From Prorocentrum cordatum (lineage: Eukaryota; Sar; Dinophyceae; Prorocentrales; Prorocentraceae): DNA of 64,000 bases. Of this stretch, positions 27,936-38,430 are shown one piece after another. The notes beneath the pieces were generated by a model. The model did no database searches and was not told where the DNA came from. It saw only the letters and a list, made by a program, of their open reading frames with translations. Each line of letters starts with the position of its first letter. The stretch's first letter is position 1. A program made the translations under genes and the position numbers. The stretch covers positions 77,001 through 141,000 of the forward strand of contig CAUYUJ010010447.1 in NCBI GenBank assembly GCA_963575745.1, given 5' to 3'.

Positions 27936-28233
27936 TATCCGCCTGCAGGGGGACATGTCAGACTAAGCCTAATCGGGAAGCGTGGCGCTCCCGCACCAAA
28001 AAGCAACATACGCTCTCGGGTTATAATGTCGAGTTCCCTGTGGAAGGTTTCTTGTGGTCGGGCACCTAATTTCTGTAGTCCTCCCGCTTTTTGCCGGGAG
28101 GGGGCCGCAGGACGGGAATGCACGTCGCTCCGGATCGTTTTCTGGACGCTCCGCGAGGGGGCCCTGGTGCCCGGTGCTGCGGAGAAGAGCCGCGTCCGTG
28201 TCCAGTGCGTCGTGGATTTGCTTGGAAGGGACG

Positions 28234-28502
28234 CCCCGAAGCCGATGCGCAATGGACACGGAGAAGCATCGATCGAAGAAGAACCATGGCCATCAACGTA
28301 AACTTTTGGCGCTCCGGGCGGATCTCCTGGGTCGGTGCCTGCGCCCCTGGCGCGCCCCGCGCGCCAGAGGAAGGGCCCAGTGCAGGTCCAAGAATCCCGC
28401 GCAGAGCGCCAAAAGCTTATGTTCATAGCGTTTCGTCCTCTTCTCATCGAGCCTCTATGTGGGGTAGATTTATCAATATCCAGTGCGCCTCGGGGTTCCG
28501 GT
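28234..28502. mobile_element. Long inverted repeat, arms about 100 bp
   Basis: The left arm (28234-28330) and right arm (28389-28502) are imperfect inverted copies meeting around CTTTTGGCGCTC and GAGCGCCAAAAG; the outer ends carry GCGCAATGGACA and ATCCAGTGCGCC. The arms enclose about 60 bases. It is probably a foldback or MITE-like element; related end words occur at 24142-24265. No coding is seen. Confidence 0.55.
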
Positions 28503-30365
28503 GAAGGGAGCCCGAATGTGGACCCCGCAGTTCCGCTGCAGAGGATGTGGACCCCGCAGATGCATCCTCCGGGGCCGCCGGATGGCGGAGACTCCCGCTC
28601 TACATTTGTCCGATGGTGTCTTTGTCCTGGCGTCGTCGGCATCAAAGCATGGGAGGCTGGCGTGGCCTTTTGATTCTGTCTGGTATAGCCATTAAATTCC
28701 GTCTGTAGCGTCGACTAGCGTCGATCTGCATCATCTGGGAGCAGATGAGATAGCGCCGAGGTGGCGTCGGCTAGAGTCGATTCGTTTCGATTTAGCGTCG
28801 ACTAGCGTCGATTAGCGTCATGATTCGCCCGAGCCGACATGATGGTAATTGTGGGAGGCGCCCAACGAGTTGTCACCCAAGGCGTCGCCATGTTCCGGGG
28901 AACCATCGGTTGAGAGCTGCTGTGAGCGGACGGACCTTGCCAAGGAGGTGGCTCCCGCCCCCCCCAGAGAGTCGCATTCGCCATGTCCATTTCCCCTCTT
29001 GTCCAGGAATAGCGAAACCCAGGAGGGGAGCATGGGCACAGACCCACACTCACATATACACAGAGAGAGAGAATGGACGATGTCCCAGCACTTTTATGAG
29101 AACGTTGGAGATGGTGGGGATGACGACAAGTCCAGAACCTGTCACAAATATATTTGGGTTCCTGGGATGCGTGTTTAGTTCTTGCCTTGTCCCTGGGCCC
29201 CTGCAGCAGACTGCACAAACACGAATTACCCCAGACGTGCCCAGACTCTGTTCCACGCGGGGCGAAGATTTTCACGCCTTTTCCATACTGAAATAAATCA
29301 TCGCGCGTACGCACGATCTGCGCTGCCATGCACTTCCCCATGCCTCCCAGGAGTCCACTAAAGTGGCGACAGTTGCGCAGCTTGCAGCCCCCGAGGGAGC
29401 CGCGAGGTCTCAAATGGATCTGCGCTGCACTGGCATCCGCCGTGCCTCCACAGCCAGGCCAGCGCCAGAAATTCTGGACCATTCATTTTGGAGCATGTTG
29501 GATCATCTTGAAGTGAAAATGCACGCGCGAAGCAGGGCCGGCGAGGGCCGATTTTGAAGCGGTCCGGACTTCACCAAAACACACTCTCCTCTGACCGTCC
29601 GTCTCTGCTTGCAGCAATCCGAACATCGACCGCTTAGCGCGTTGTCGAATGCGGCGACGCGGAGACGGCCTCAGGGTGTGCATTCAGGACGGCAGGAGTT
29701 AGGTTGGAGTTGCCCGTGTCCCGAAGATAAACAGTTGGGTTAGTTGGGGTTTGTTGTCGGCCGCTATGTGACGCGACATTCGTAAGAGATGTACATAAAA
29801 AAACATTGGTTCTCTGGTTTTTGTCCGAAATCGTGGTGCTTCATCAACGGTCACACGCGTGTGGGTCCCCCCGCGGCGGCGTGTCATTGATACCCGCATC
29901 TTGCCTGGCCAGAGCCATCCTGGACCGTGTGCAGACTTCCTGGCTTTGGCAAGGATGGAAGGATGCCATTCGCTGGGCACGGTGGTGGTGTACAGATGCC
30001 GTGTGCATATAATGTTGTGTGTTGAAGATGGGTCTGCATTCGCAGTGTTGCTCGCAGGCCCCAGGCAGGACAATACGCCAAAGCAGCTTTATATGTCCGA
30101 AACTTATCAGGCAGGATCTGCTACAACTTGATGCATCTGCTCTGTGCGCTAGTCCCGCACAGCGGCCCCATCGCAAGGAGCTCTTCGAAGCCCCTTGCCA
30201 GGGAAAAGCTTCAAATATGACGGGTTGGGGAATCCAAGGGTACCAATACCGCTACTCCCCGGACCTCTCGCGGGGAACCTGCCTGACACGAGCTTCGGCG
30301 CGAGGCCGGCGTTGGCGACGAGGGCCTCCCAGGAGCCCGGACAGGGCGACAAAAACGATGGAGTA
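28503..30365. other. No gene recognised; short repeats
   Basis: TAGCGTCGACTAGCGTCGAT-type repeats lie at about 28707-28818. A degenerate unit related to the 101-bp satellite (AGTGGCGACAGTTGCGC, CCCGAGGGAGCCGCGAGG, TCAAATGGATCTGCGC) lies at about 29350-29430. The rest is mixed sequence without a convincing frame. Confidence 0.45.
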
Positions 30366-30371
30366 GTGGTA

Positions 30372-30456
<85 letters not shown>

Positions 30457-30457
30457 C

Positions 30458-30496
<39 letters not shown>

Positions 30497-30520
30497 ATAG
30501 TAGTAGTCGTAGTCGTAGTC

Positions 30521-30567
<47 letters not shown>

Positions 30568-30585
30568 CGTAGTTGTAGTCGTAGT
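30366..30585. repeat. (GTA)n microsatellite running into a gap
   Basis: About 70 GTA/TAG units with scattered C and A substitutions, cut by 100 N at 30586. The poly-Tyr frame on the minus strand is an artefact. Confidence 0.97.
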
Positions 30586-30685
30586 NNNNNNNNNNNNNNN
30601 NNNNNNNNNNNNNNNNNNNNNNNNNNNNNNNNNNNNNNNNNNNNNNNNNNNNNNNNNNNNNNNNNNNNNNNNNNNNNNNNNNNNN
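30586..30685. other. Scaffold gap (100 N)
   Basis: A placeholder-length gap at the end of the (GTA)n tract. The array length and the physical link across it are unknown. Confidence 0.98.
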
Positions 30686-31159
30686 CGAAAAATGGGAACT
30701 AAGCGCTACGTGGGCGCGGGAGCGCAATCTTCAGGCCAGATCTGCGCGGCGCCGGCGCGAGAGGCACAAATTCGCCCGCTCGCGCGTCGACGAAGCGGCG
30801 CACGAGAAAAACGTGCGCCCCGCGCCCCGGCGAGAGCTCCACTCGTTAGGATAAGGACCGCGGCGCCGGGGCGAGAGCGACCGTTCGGCCTGGGCTGCGC
30901 GCCGCGTCGGCTTCCTGCCGCGCATCTCGCAGCTCGGACGGCATCATGTCCATGCGGAGGCGGCCACCGTATTCTCGCATGGCTCCCACACGTAGGATGG
31001 AAGGTCCCGGACCTGGCCCTCGTCGGCTGGGGAGAGGTCGAGGTGAGTATAGACCAGTAAGGAATTGCCCGAGCTTTCCCCACGCGCAGAAAATATTCGC
31101 ATGAACGCTGAACGCTCCATGCAAAGCGACATCGCCAGATATGCGTGATCTGAATGCCC
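30686..31159. other. No gene recognised
   Basis: Very GC-rich sequence with open frames on both strands but no motif or consistent codon bias that I would trust. Confidence 0.4.
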
Positions 31160-31330
31160 TCACCTCCGCCGTGCCTCCCATGAACCCACGACAGTGGCGA
31201 CAGGTGCGCCGTTTTCAGACCCCGAGGGAGCCGCGAGGACTCAAATGGATCTGCGCGTCCCTCACCTCCGCCGTGCCTCCGAGAAGCCCACGAAAATGAC
31301 GACACTTGATCGCGTCGCAGCCTCTCGGGG
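31160..31330. repeat. Two diverged copies of a ~100-bp repeat (satellite relatives)
   Basis: CACCTCCGCCGTGCCTCC occurs at about 31160 and 31262, each followed by a form of CCCACGAYAGTGGCGACAG. The first continues through CCCCGAGGGAGCCGCGAGG and CTCAAATGGATCTGCGCG. A third copy lies at about 29331-29450. The order of words matches the reverse complement of the 101-bp satellite at 49826-51800. Confidence 0.6.
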
Positions 31331-31804
31331 AGCAACGCAGGAGGAGGAGGAGGAGGAGGAGGAGGAGCGAGGAAGGAAGACTGGAGACCACAGCGCCCTA
31401 GCCAAACCTTGAAACCAACACAGGAAGGAATGACGGAAATAAGGACACGCAGGACCGATGATCCTCAGGATGTGTGTCAGCCCATTGAGAGCTTGCTCCT
31501 CACAGCTCCGCCGACGGCACGCCGCGTGTTCGGCGCTCCTTGCGCCGCTTGCGTCGTGTTCGAGGGCCTCAGTGGACAAGCGCATGCTGGCGCGAAGACA
31601 CGTTCTGGGGATCGTCGATGAGAAGGCGGGAGAGCGCCGCGGAGTCTCGGCCCCTTTTCTCTTCCCTCTCCCCGTGGCTGGTCCGCGAGGCGGCTCCGCC
31701 AGCTCCAGCCAAGGGAGTCGCTGGGCTCTTCCGCGAGTTGTGCGCGCTGCAGTGTGGACTGTGGCTTTTGGTTGCGCCGAGGGGCTGGGCGGGGATGCAG
31801 ATCA
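31331..31804. other. No gene called; ambiguous coding-like stretch
   Basis: A short (GGA)n tract lies at 31340-31372. At 31440-31620 both strands have open frames with coding-like codon use (for example CEEQALNGLTHILRIIG on the minus strand), and I cannot choose between them. No splice pair or family was recognised. Confidence 0.3.
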
Positions 31805-31990
31805 GAAGCCAGGCGAAGGCTGGCAAACCCGTGGGCTGCTAAAACGGAGCTCCGGGAAATTATGAGTTTCTTCCGGGAAGCAGCCAGGTTATCATTTAGC
31901 GCGCTGAGTTTTATTCCGGGAGTTTGTTTCGTCCTTCCGGGAAGACCGTTCTAGCAGCCACGGATTTGCCAGCCTTCGCCCAGCTTCCGA
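31805..31990. mobile_element. Inverted repeat element, about 185 bp
   Basis: The left arm has GGCGAAGGCTGGCAAACCCG, TGGGCTGCTAAAACGG and CTCCGGGAA. The right arm reads as its reverse complement, with CTTCCGGGAAGACCGTTCTA, GCAGCCACGGATTTGCC and AGCCTTCGCC. The best-matched part is about 45 bp, with a short AT-rich centre. It looks MITE-like or foldback. Only one copy was seen. Confidence 0.6.
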
Positions 31991-33273
31991 GCAGGGGGGG
32001 AGATCCGAAGAACCCCAGGGGGTTCGGGCGAGCGTCGGGGCAGTCGCGGGGGCCTCTCCCCGGCAGTCTGAACGGTTCATCCTGTTTCTTCGGCTTGGCT
32101 CCGTGCAACATTTGCCCCCCAAACGGTGTTGGCGTTTAGGGCATTTGGTTTCGGATGATCAGTCACCCGTCGGTCGTTGGGAGTAGGCATCTTTGGATTT
32201 TCGGATCCCATTCTACTTGTAGGCTCCTTCCTACTTCAATGATCGAGTGGTTTCACTTGTTCTCCTCCCTCCTCACGTGGCGGGTGCAAGCCCAAGTCTG
32301 CTTCCAACGCCTTCCTACCTCGTGCTTCCACCCACTTCCTCCAACCGGCGGGCCAGTTCCTGCGCGGACATTCCCGCTGTTCGGCCGCTGCCTGGTTGGC
32401 AGCCGCCTGTGGGCACTACGTGGGTGTCCCGCGCCCCGGGGGGGGAGGAGGAGGACGAGGAGGACGAGGAGGAGGAGGAGGAGGCGGAGGCGGAGGCGGA
32501 GGAGGAGGAGGAGGCGGCGGATCAAGAGGATTTGTTTCGATTGCACTCCCGATTCGCCGTCTCGGTTGTCAGATGATGGCGGCGCTCGCTGGACCTGACT
32601 TCGCGAAGACATTGAACGAGTAGATTGTTTGCATCGGCGCCGAGTGTGGGTGAGACCTCACATCCGTCTCCTGCACAGTCTAGAGCCTATCATAGACCAC
32701 TAAGACGCGGAGGAAGGAGGAAGGGGGAGACATAATTATATGATAACCGAGAGGAGAGAGTAAGACTGGGACGCATATCCAACACTTCCAGCTCGGTAGG
32801 CGGGCGGACCGAGGAGGAGAGTCGCGAGTAGGCTGACTGACCACTCCGACCCGACTGCGCTCCTATAAGGCGGCGCTGCACATGGAACGTACAACAACAG
32901 CTCGTCTTCCTGAGAGGGGAAGGAGCAAATCTTCGCGCCCTAACGCCCGAAACGCAAGACGGGACGGCGGCGGAAAACCGCACGATTATCTCCATACTAG
33001 TCCGAGGGAGGGCGCGGGAGGGCAGATCCGGCACGCCAAAAAGCTCGGCGACGTCCAACTACCCTCCAACCTCTGTCCTCAAACACCCCCTCTCATAGGC
33101 CAGCATCTGGACCGACAGCGGGCCGCACACAGGAGCGACCACCGTGGTTGGGGCATATGGCCACGCGGGAGGGAGAGGAGGGGAGGAGGGAAGGATAATG
33201 AATACGCAAGGGCGACAAGGATTGAGGGAGAACCATACGTATGGGTCACAGACCCGCATGCATGATACCCTAC
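31991..33273. other. No gene recognised; (GGA)n tract
   Basis: A degenerate (GGA)n/(GGC)n tract at about 32438-32522 gives spurious acidic or Gly-rich frames. A minus-strand frame at 32690-33058 beginning DVAELFGVPDLPSRALP could belong to the candidate gene at 33274-35045, but no in-phase splice junction joins them. Confidence 0.35.
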
Positions 33274-35045
33274 CTGGATATTCAATCAACAAATCGATGT
33301 TCTGCGCTCGGGCCCAGATCCATTGCAAGCCTATCCTGAGGAATTGAAGGTCTGGAGGGCGGCACAAACACGTGCTCACTGCAGGGCGCACTCTGAGAGA
33401 ATCGCTCGCTGATCGAGCGTGGATGGGCGAAGCATGGAATCGAGGGCGGGGAGGAGGCAATCGTAGACAAGACAGAGACCCGGGCTGTACCCAGCGACGC
33501 ACATGACGAGCAAATATATCATCTTGCCCAACGCTGTTGATGTGATCAGACTGCGCACTAAAAATGCTCACCCAAGATCGCGAACTTCGAAACCATTTCC
33601 AACGCATGCGAGGAGGACGACGTTCTGCCGCACCGTGGGCTGCCCATGTTCGTGCATTTCCCGCACCTTTGCCGGAGACGCGTTTACAATTGGAGTCGGG
33701 GTGGGGCCCGTAGGCTGCCGCGCCGCCTCCCAGAGGGGACGCTGGGGGGGAGGGGCTGGCCCACCGCCGCGGTGCGACCATTCCGCCCGTGAGACAGAAG
33801 GCGCCTCAGAGAGCCCAGCAGACCGTGCGGGAAGAACATGTGAGCGATCGCCATCATAGCAAGGCGGACCTTGAGTGTCCTAGCGACCAGATGCATCCTC
33901 GCATCGGCATGGCTGGGCATCAGTACAGTGAAACCGGAATCACCAGCCGCCGCGTTGATGTGCACGGACTGTTTCTGGGACAGCTTGTAAAACGCGCCGT
34001 GAACCAGAATTCGCGTCCAGCATGCCGCGGGGGTCTAGGGTGCTCGGGACATATAGCTGGGCAGCGCAGAGGTGGTCTCGGGATTGGGATAGACGCTAGC
34101 ATGGATTTGCGGCCGTGCGTGGGCTGCGTCTGCCTGCTGCTGCGAGGCGCTCATTGCTGCCATCCACCGTGAAGCCGGCTGGGTCCCAGCTCTCCGCGCC
34201 CTCCTCGTCAACCGCCGTCTCAGCAGCCAGCGCGTCCTCCGAAGCGGGGTCCCGAGACTAGGGCGGCAAGCGGCACAGAGGGGCCCTGGGAGCGAATCGC
34301 CCGCACTCTCCCACCAGTGTCGCCGGGGAGCAAGTCGCCCGGCGTTTGTCCTCGTGGCTGGGCTGGCCACGCCTCCGCAGGGGCCGCAACAGGTGTCAGA
34401 GCTGACCCCAACTCCGCATGGTTCCGCGCATCCGGTGGCACGGCGCCAGCGGAGCGTACAGGAGGGCCGGCACGAGGTAGAACATGAGCATCGTCCACGA
34501 CTGCTGCATCATCATGTGCATCATGTGCGGGTGGAGGCGGCGGCGCGCAGGCCGGCTGCAGCCAAGGCGGCGGTGGCCGACTGGGAGCCGGCGTGTACAC
34601 GAGGAGCATGCGCAGTAAGGACCTTGCCACCCGGGGCTCGGGCCGCCTCGCGCATCTTCCATCGCTTCTATTCCGGCGCCTCACCATGCGGCACGAGCTC
34701 CTGGGGCAGGAGGTCCACGGCCGTCACGTCGAGCCCGGGCGGGGTGCCACACGCCATCAGATTGCGCACGGCCAGGGCCTGCACCTGCGCATGCCGGACG
34801 GCCACCCGGCGCGACCGGAGGCGTCGTTGGCCAGCAGCGGGGGCCACATCTGATGGGCGGCATAACAGGTGGCAAGACATCAGCAGGCAGCCGCGGCGGT
34901 GCGCGCAGCGCGGGACCTGGCGGCTGGCAGCAGCGGCGCCAGCCAGGGGAGGCTCGTCGCGGTCAGGCCCGCACGCCGCACGAGCCAGGTGCCCTGATCG
35001 AGGTTGGCGGAGACCTGGTATCCGCGCCCAGAGCCTCGAGCAGGG
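33274..35045 (-). CDS. Candidate multi-exon gene, possibly a membrane protein
   Basis: Several minus-strand blocks have GC-ending codons and protein-like sequence. From 5' to 3' they are 35045-34915 (GYQVSANLDQGTWLVRR), about 34790-34688 ending at a GTGAGG donor (LDVTAVDLLPQELVPHG), about 34545-34400 (MLMFYLVPALLYAPLAP), about 34250-34130 (ESWDPAGFTVDGSNERL), about 34030-33765 (VRLAMMAIAHMFFPHGLLG), 33741-33572, 33550-33380 (MIYLLVMCVAGYSPG) and 33335-33274. The last four join in phase if introns of 23, 21 and 44 bases are removed, each GT...AG. Hydrophobic stretches suggest membrane segments. The family is unknown and no start or end exon is assigned. A pseudogene with indels is the main alternative; an in-frame TAG lies at 34033-34035. 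Confidence 0.4.
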
Positions 35046-35059
35046 GCGGCGGCTGGATG

Positions 35060-35190
35060 AAGAGGAGGGGGGAGAGGAGGAGGAGGACGAGGAGGAGGAG
35101 GAGGAGGAGGAGGAGGAGGAGGAGGAGGAGGAGGCGGAGGAGGCGGAGGAGGAGGAGGAGGAGGAGGAGGAGGAGGAGGAGGAGGGGGAT
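35060..35190. repeat. (GGA)n tract
   Basis: About 40 GGA/GGC units. On the minus strand it forms a long pyrimidine tract just upstream of the first block of the candidate gene, ending in CTTCATCCAG, so it may serve as a polypyrimidine tract for an acceptor. Confidence 0.85.
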
Positions 35191-35330
35191 CGGGCAAAAG
35201 GTGTCGCCCGTCTCGGCGCCTCATGGGGTGCCGCCGAGGTCCCTCCCTGGGGGGGGCGCTCGCCCGTCGCCTCCCGTGGGCGACCCCTGGGCGCCCCTCG
35301 TACGGCGGGGGGCGTGTGCCCAGGCTTCGC

Positions 35331-35491
35331 TGAGTTCGGGCATGTCCGTCTACAGGCTGGATGTCCAAAACTAATCTAAACAAAATGTGGTGACGATTTT
35401 TGAACATATGTGATTGTTAAACTCGTTTTTTTTTCTTGTCATTTTTTAACATTCGTCCAAAATCCGCCTGCAGGAGGACATGCCCGACCTA
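35331..35491. mobile_element. Small TIR element, family I, 161 bp
   Basis: The left end, TTCGGGCATGTCCGTCTACA (35335-35354), and right end, GCAGGAGGACATGCCCGACC (35470-35489), are inverted repeats. The core is AT-rich with T runs and has no ORF. It is the same family as 24699-24821. The core differs between copies while the ends are conserved, as expected for MITE-type elements. Confidence 0.72.
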
Positions 35492-35536
35492 AGGCTTCAC
35501 CTGGTGCCCGTGGGAGGAGACGATCGGGCGAAGATC

Positions 35537-35928
35537 GGCGGCGAGCGAGGGAGGGAAGTGGGAAGAGGCCCAGAGGAGGAAAAGGTTCCCCTACCGCTGC
35601 CCGTCCCTCGTTTTTCGTCCTTTTTGGGCCTCCTGGGGAGCCCTCGTCGCCACCGCCTGCTTCGCCTCGATTTCTTGGTCAGAACGCAGCCCAGGAGAGG
35701 CCGGGGAGTAGCGGTATGAGTGCCTTGTAGTTTTTTCCATAGGGAGAGGGAAGTGACAAGTGGCTGGCCCTCTCAGAAGGCTCGGCAATCCCCTGGCCTT
35801 CTGAGAAGTTCTCTGGCCTTCCCTGGAGACACAGAGAACTTCTCGGAATCGCGGGAGGGCTTCTGATACCGTTCTGCCGCCTTGTGGGAAGGCCTTCTCC
35901 TTCTCATTTCCCCCCGTTGCTCGCCGCC
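35537..35928. mobile_element. Small TIR element, family II, 392 bp
   Basis: It starts GGCGGCGAGCGAGGGAGGGA and ends with the inverse, TTCCCCCCGTTGCTCGCCGC. Internal landmarks are AGGAAAAGGTTCCCCT, GCCGGGGAGTAGCGGTAT, AGAGGGAAGTG and CCCTCTCAGAAGGCTCGG. The element at 62253-62632 shares all of these in order, and 42328-42528 shares only the end portions. It has no coding capacity. Confidence 0.72.
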
Positions 35929-35995
35929 GGGAGTAGCCCAGGGGCGGACATTACACGTATTCGCCTGGGGAGCCTCGCCTTTGGATGTGTGTGCG

Positions 35996-36047
35996 AGGCG
36001 TGCGTGCGTGCATGCGTGCGTGCGTGCATGCGTGCGTGCGTGCGTGC

Positions 36048-36090
<43 letters not shown>

Positions 36091-36200
36091 AGTGTGTGTG
36101 TGTGCGCGGTGTGTCTTTGTGTGTGTGAAGTGGTGCGAATACGTGTGCGTGTGCGTGTGCGTGTGCTTGTTTGTGTGCGTGTGCGTGTGCGTGTGCTTGT
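35996..36200. repeat. Compound microsatellite (GCGT)n-(TA)n-(GT)n
   Basis: Successive tracts are GCGTGCGT, TATATATA and GTGTGCGT words. It ends just before the left module of composite unit 2. Confidence 0.95.
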
Positions 36201-36202
36201 GC

Positions 36203-36295
36203 TGTTTTTTGTTCCCAACCATCCTGTGGTGTTGGGTCCTCGTTTTGAAGAGACAGCGCCCCGCGTCCCTCCTTCCTCCCCCCTCCTCCCATCAG
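36203..36295. repeat. Left module of composite unit 2
   Basis: TTCCCAACCATCCTGTGGTG then TTGGGTCCTCGTTTTGAAGA and a C/T-rich stretch, nearly the same as 26669-26760. The hairpin is at 36214-36236. Confidence 0.72.
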
Positions 36296-36426
36296 CATCA
36301 TCATCATCATCATCAGCATCACCATCATCACAATCATCATCACCATCATCAGCATCAGCATCATAACCCTCCTCCTCATCATCATCATCATCATCACCAT
36401 CATCCGAATCATCATCATCACCATCG

Positions 36427-36483
<57 letters not shown>

Positions 36484-36485
36484 CC
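36296..36485. repeat. (CAT)n microsatellite
   Basis: About 60 CAT units with occasional CAC, CAG and CGT. The poly-His and poly-Met frames are artefacts. Confidence 0.95.
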
Positions 36486-37310
36486 AACTTCGGCACACCC
36501 CTCACACGTTTCGTGGCCCCATAGGGAGCTCCACCGAAGGCCCCAGTGCTGCCGCCCGCATGCGTCCCGCACGCTCAATTCGGCACACCCCTCATACGCT
36601 TCGTGGCCCCATAGGGAACTCCACCGAAAGCCCCAGTGGGTGTGCCCGCATGCGTCCCGCACACACATTTCTGCACACCCCTCGCACGTTTCGTGGCTCC
36701 ATAGGGAGCTCCACCGAAGGTCCCAGTAGGTGTGCCCGCATGCGTCCCGCACACCCATTCTGGCACACACCTCACACGTTTCGTGGCCCCGTAGGGAGCT
36801 CCACCGAAGGTCCGAGTGGGTATGCCCGCACGCGTCCCGCACACCCATTTCGGCACACCCCTCATATGTTTCGTGGCTCCATAGGGAACTCCACCGAAGG
36901 TCCCAGTAGGTGTGCCCGCATGCGTCCCGCACACCCATTCTGGCACACACCTCACACGTTTCGTGGCCCCGTAGGGAGCTCCACCGAGGGTCCGAGTGGG
37001 TGTCCCAGTGGGTGTGCCCGCACGCGTCCCGCACACCCGTTGCCGCACACCGTGTGCCCGCACGCGTCCCGCACACCCGTTGCCGCACACCCCTCACACG
37101 TTTCGCGGCCCCATAGGGAGTTCCACCGAAGGTCTCAGTGGGTGTGCCCGCATGCGTCCCGCACACCCATTTCGCTTCGTGGCCCCATAGGGAGCTCCAC
37201 CCACCGAAGGTCCCAGTGGGCGTGTCCGCATGCGTCCCGCACGCCCATTTCCTCACACCCCTCGCACGTTTCGTGGCCCCATAGGGGGCTCCACCGAAGG
37301 TCCCAGTGAT
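36486..37310. repeat. ~90-bp minisatellite, about 9 copies
   Basis: The unit carries CGGCACACCCCTCACACGTT, TCGTGGCCCCATAGGGAGCT, CCACCGAAGGYCCCAGTGGG and TGTGCCCGCATGCGTCCCGC. The first half is shared with the 27-kb array and the second half is different. A partial copy also lies at about 38103-38150. It precedes a candidate terminal exon and is probably intronic. Confidence 0.9.
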
Positions 37311-37384
37311 CCTTCTGTCCTGCGGACTCTCGCCCTGGGCCGTCGGCTGCCGGGCGCACTGGCCCCTCGGCCGACGTCGCCCAG

Positions 37385-37659
37385 GCGTGATCCTGGATTG
37401 CGGCCGCCACGAGGTCGGGAACGGCAAGAAGGAGGAGGACGACTGGTGGCTGGAGCTCTACGCGCTGCTCTCGCGCGCCGCGCGCCGCGAGGACCTCCTG
37501 CTCACGCGGGCGCCGCGCATCGAGTTCTTCCTGTCCGGGCCGCGGGAGGGCTTGCGTAAGCAGCTGGAGCAGTTTGCGGCGCGCACGAAGCGGTGCAGGA
37601 GGGAAGCCACGGCCCACGCCAGTGAGCTTGGTTTCACTGAGTTGCTCCGCGAGGCCTGA
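37385..37659 (+). CDS. Candidate terminal exon, plus strand
   Basis: A GTCGCCCAG acceptor followed by G opens a 275-base frame ending in TGA at 37657-37659. The codons are strongly GC-ending. The product has an acidic/aromatic start (KKEEDDWWLELYALLSRA), then RAPRIEFFLSGPREG, then a basic helix and a Leu-rich end (ELGFTELLREA). The family is not recognised. The 90-bp array would lie in the upstream intron. Coding appearance is good, but no other exon of this gene was identified. Confidence 0.5.
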
Positions 37660-38149
37660 CCTGAGGAGCGGCCCGCCGCGGCCGCGCCTTCTCTCGGCTG
37701 TCCAACTGTTTGGCCTCGCGCCGCGGACGCCCTGCGCGCGTCGCTGGGGCCGTCTCGGGGCGATCAGCGCGCGTCGCGCGAACTCCGCGCCGCGCTCTGT
37801 CCAGCGCCTCGCTCGCCCGTCGCTGCTCCGCCCGGCGGCCAGAGCCGCGCGCGACGTCAGTTAGCCAACGAGCAGTCTCTGTTCCATGCAGCGTGCGATA
37901 CGCGCGCGTCACTGCGACCCTTCGGGGCGACCTGCGCGCGTCGCGAGGGCTCCGCCTCGCGTTGCGGACGAAGGAAAGGGAAGAAAGGAGGGGAGGAAGC
38001 GGGCGCGATCCTCGCGCGGGGCGCGCCGACATGGGCCTCGCGGCGCGCAGGCGCCGCCCCCGGGGTTCCCAAGGAAGCCCCCTGCAGAGGCTACGCCGCG
38101 CAATTCGGCGCACCTTCATACGGCTCGTGGCCCCATAGGGGGCGCCCCC
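37660..38149. repeat. GC-rich stretch with one diverged duplication; no gene
   Basis: GCGCGCGTCGCTGGGGCC...CTCGGGGCGA at about 37736 recurs as GCGCGCGTCACTGCGACC...TTCGGGGCGA at about 37903, each followed by GCGCGCGTCGCG. Long frames on both strands are composition effects. Confidence 0.45.
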
Positions 38150-38216
38150 GAAGAAGAAATTCGCAATTGCGGCACTCACAACTGCATGTGGTCGGGTCCT
38201 TCGCCAGGATAATTGC
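38150..38216. repeat. Right module of composite unit 2
   Basis: AATTGCGGCACTCACAACTG, then CATGTGGTCGGGTCCTTCGC, then CAGGATAATT; it matches 27876-27925 at most positions. Confidence 0.68.
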
Positions 38217-38430
38217 TTGTTTTCGTGCTTTTGCTTGCGCTTGAGATTGCGTTCGTGTTTGCGCCGTTGCTTTTGCTTGCGCTTGTGCTTCTGCCCGCGC
38301 TTCTGGTTGTTATTGCGTTTGTGCGTGTGCTTGTGCCTGTGCTTGTGCGTATGCTTGTGCTTTTGATTGCGCTCGTTGTTGTGCTTGTGTTTGCGTTTGT
38401 GCGCGTGTCGATGTTTTGCTTCGCGCCCGC
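38217..38430. repeat. Degenerate TTGTGCTTG-type repeat
   Basis: Short words such as GCTTGTGCTT, TTGCGTTTGTG and GCTTTTGCTT recur without a fixed period. No gene is seen. Confidence 0.65.

Larger units (their letters stand above)
26558..27967. mobile_element. Possible composite bounded by family I terminal repeats
   Basis: A left end, AAGTCGGGCCTGTCCCTCTA (26559-26578), and an inverted right end, GCAGGGGGACATGTCAGACT (27945-27964), flank about 1.4 kb. Between them lie the hairpin module, the 89-bp array and an exon-like block. Either a family I element was split by a later insertion, or the two ends belong to different copies. The sequence alone does not decide. Confidence 0.4.

Noticed and set aside
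30149-30585. Poly-Tyr frame on the minus strand
   Set aside because: It is the translated (GTA)n microsatellite.
35882-37427. 475- and 507-codon frames across 36-37 kb
   Set aside because: They consist of translated GCGT, CAT and 90-bp repeat units.
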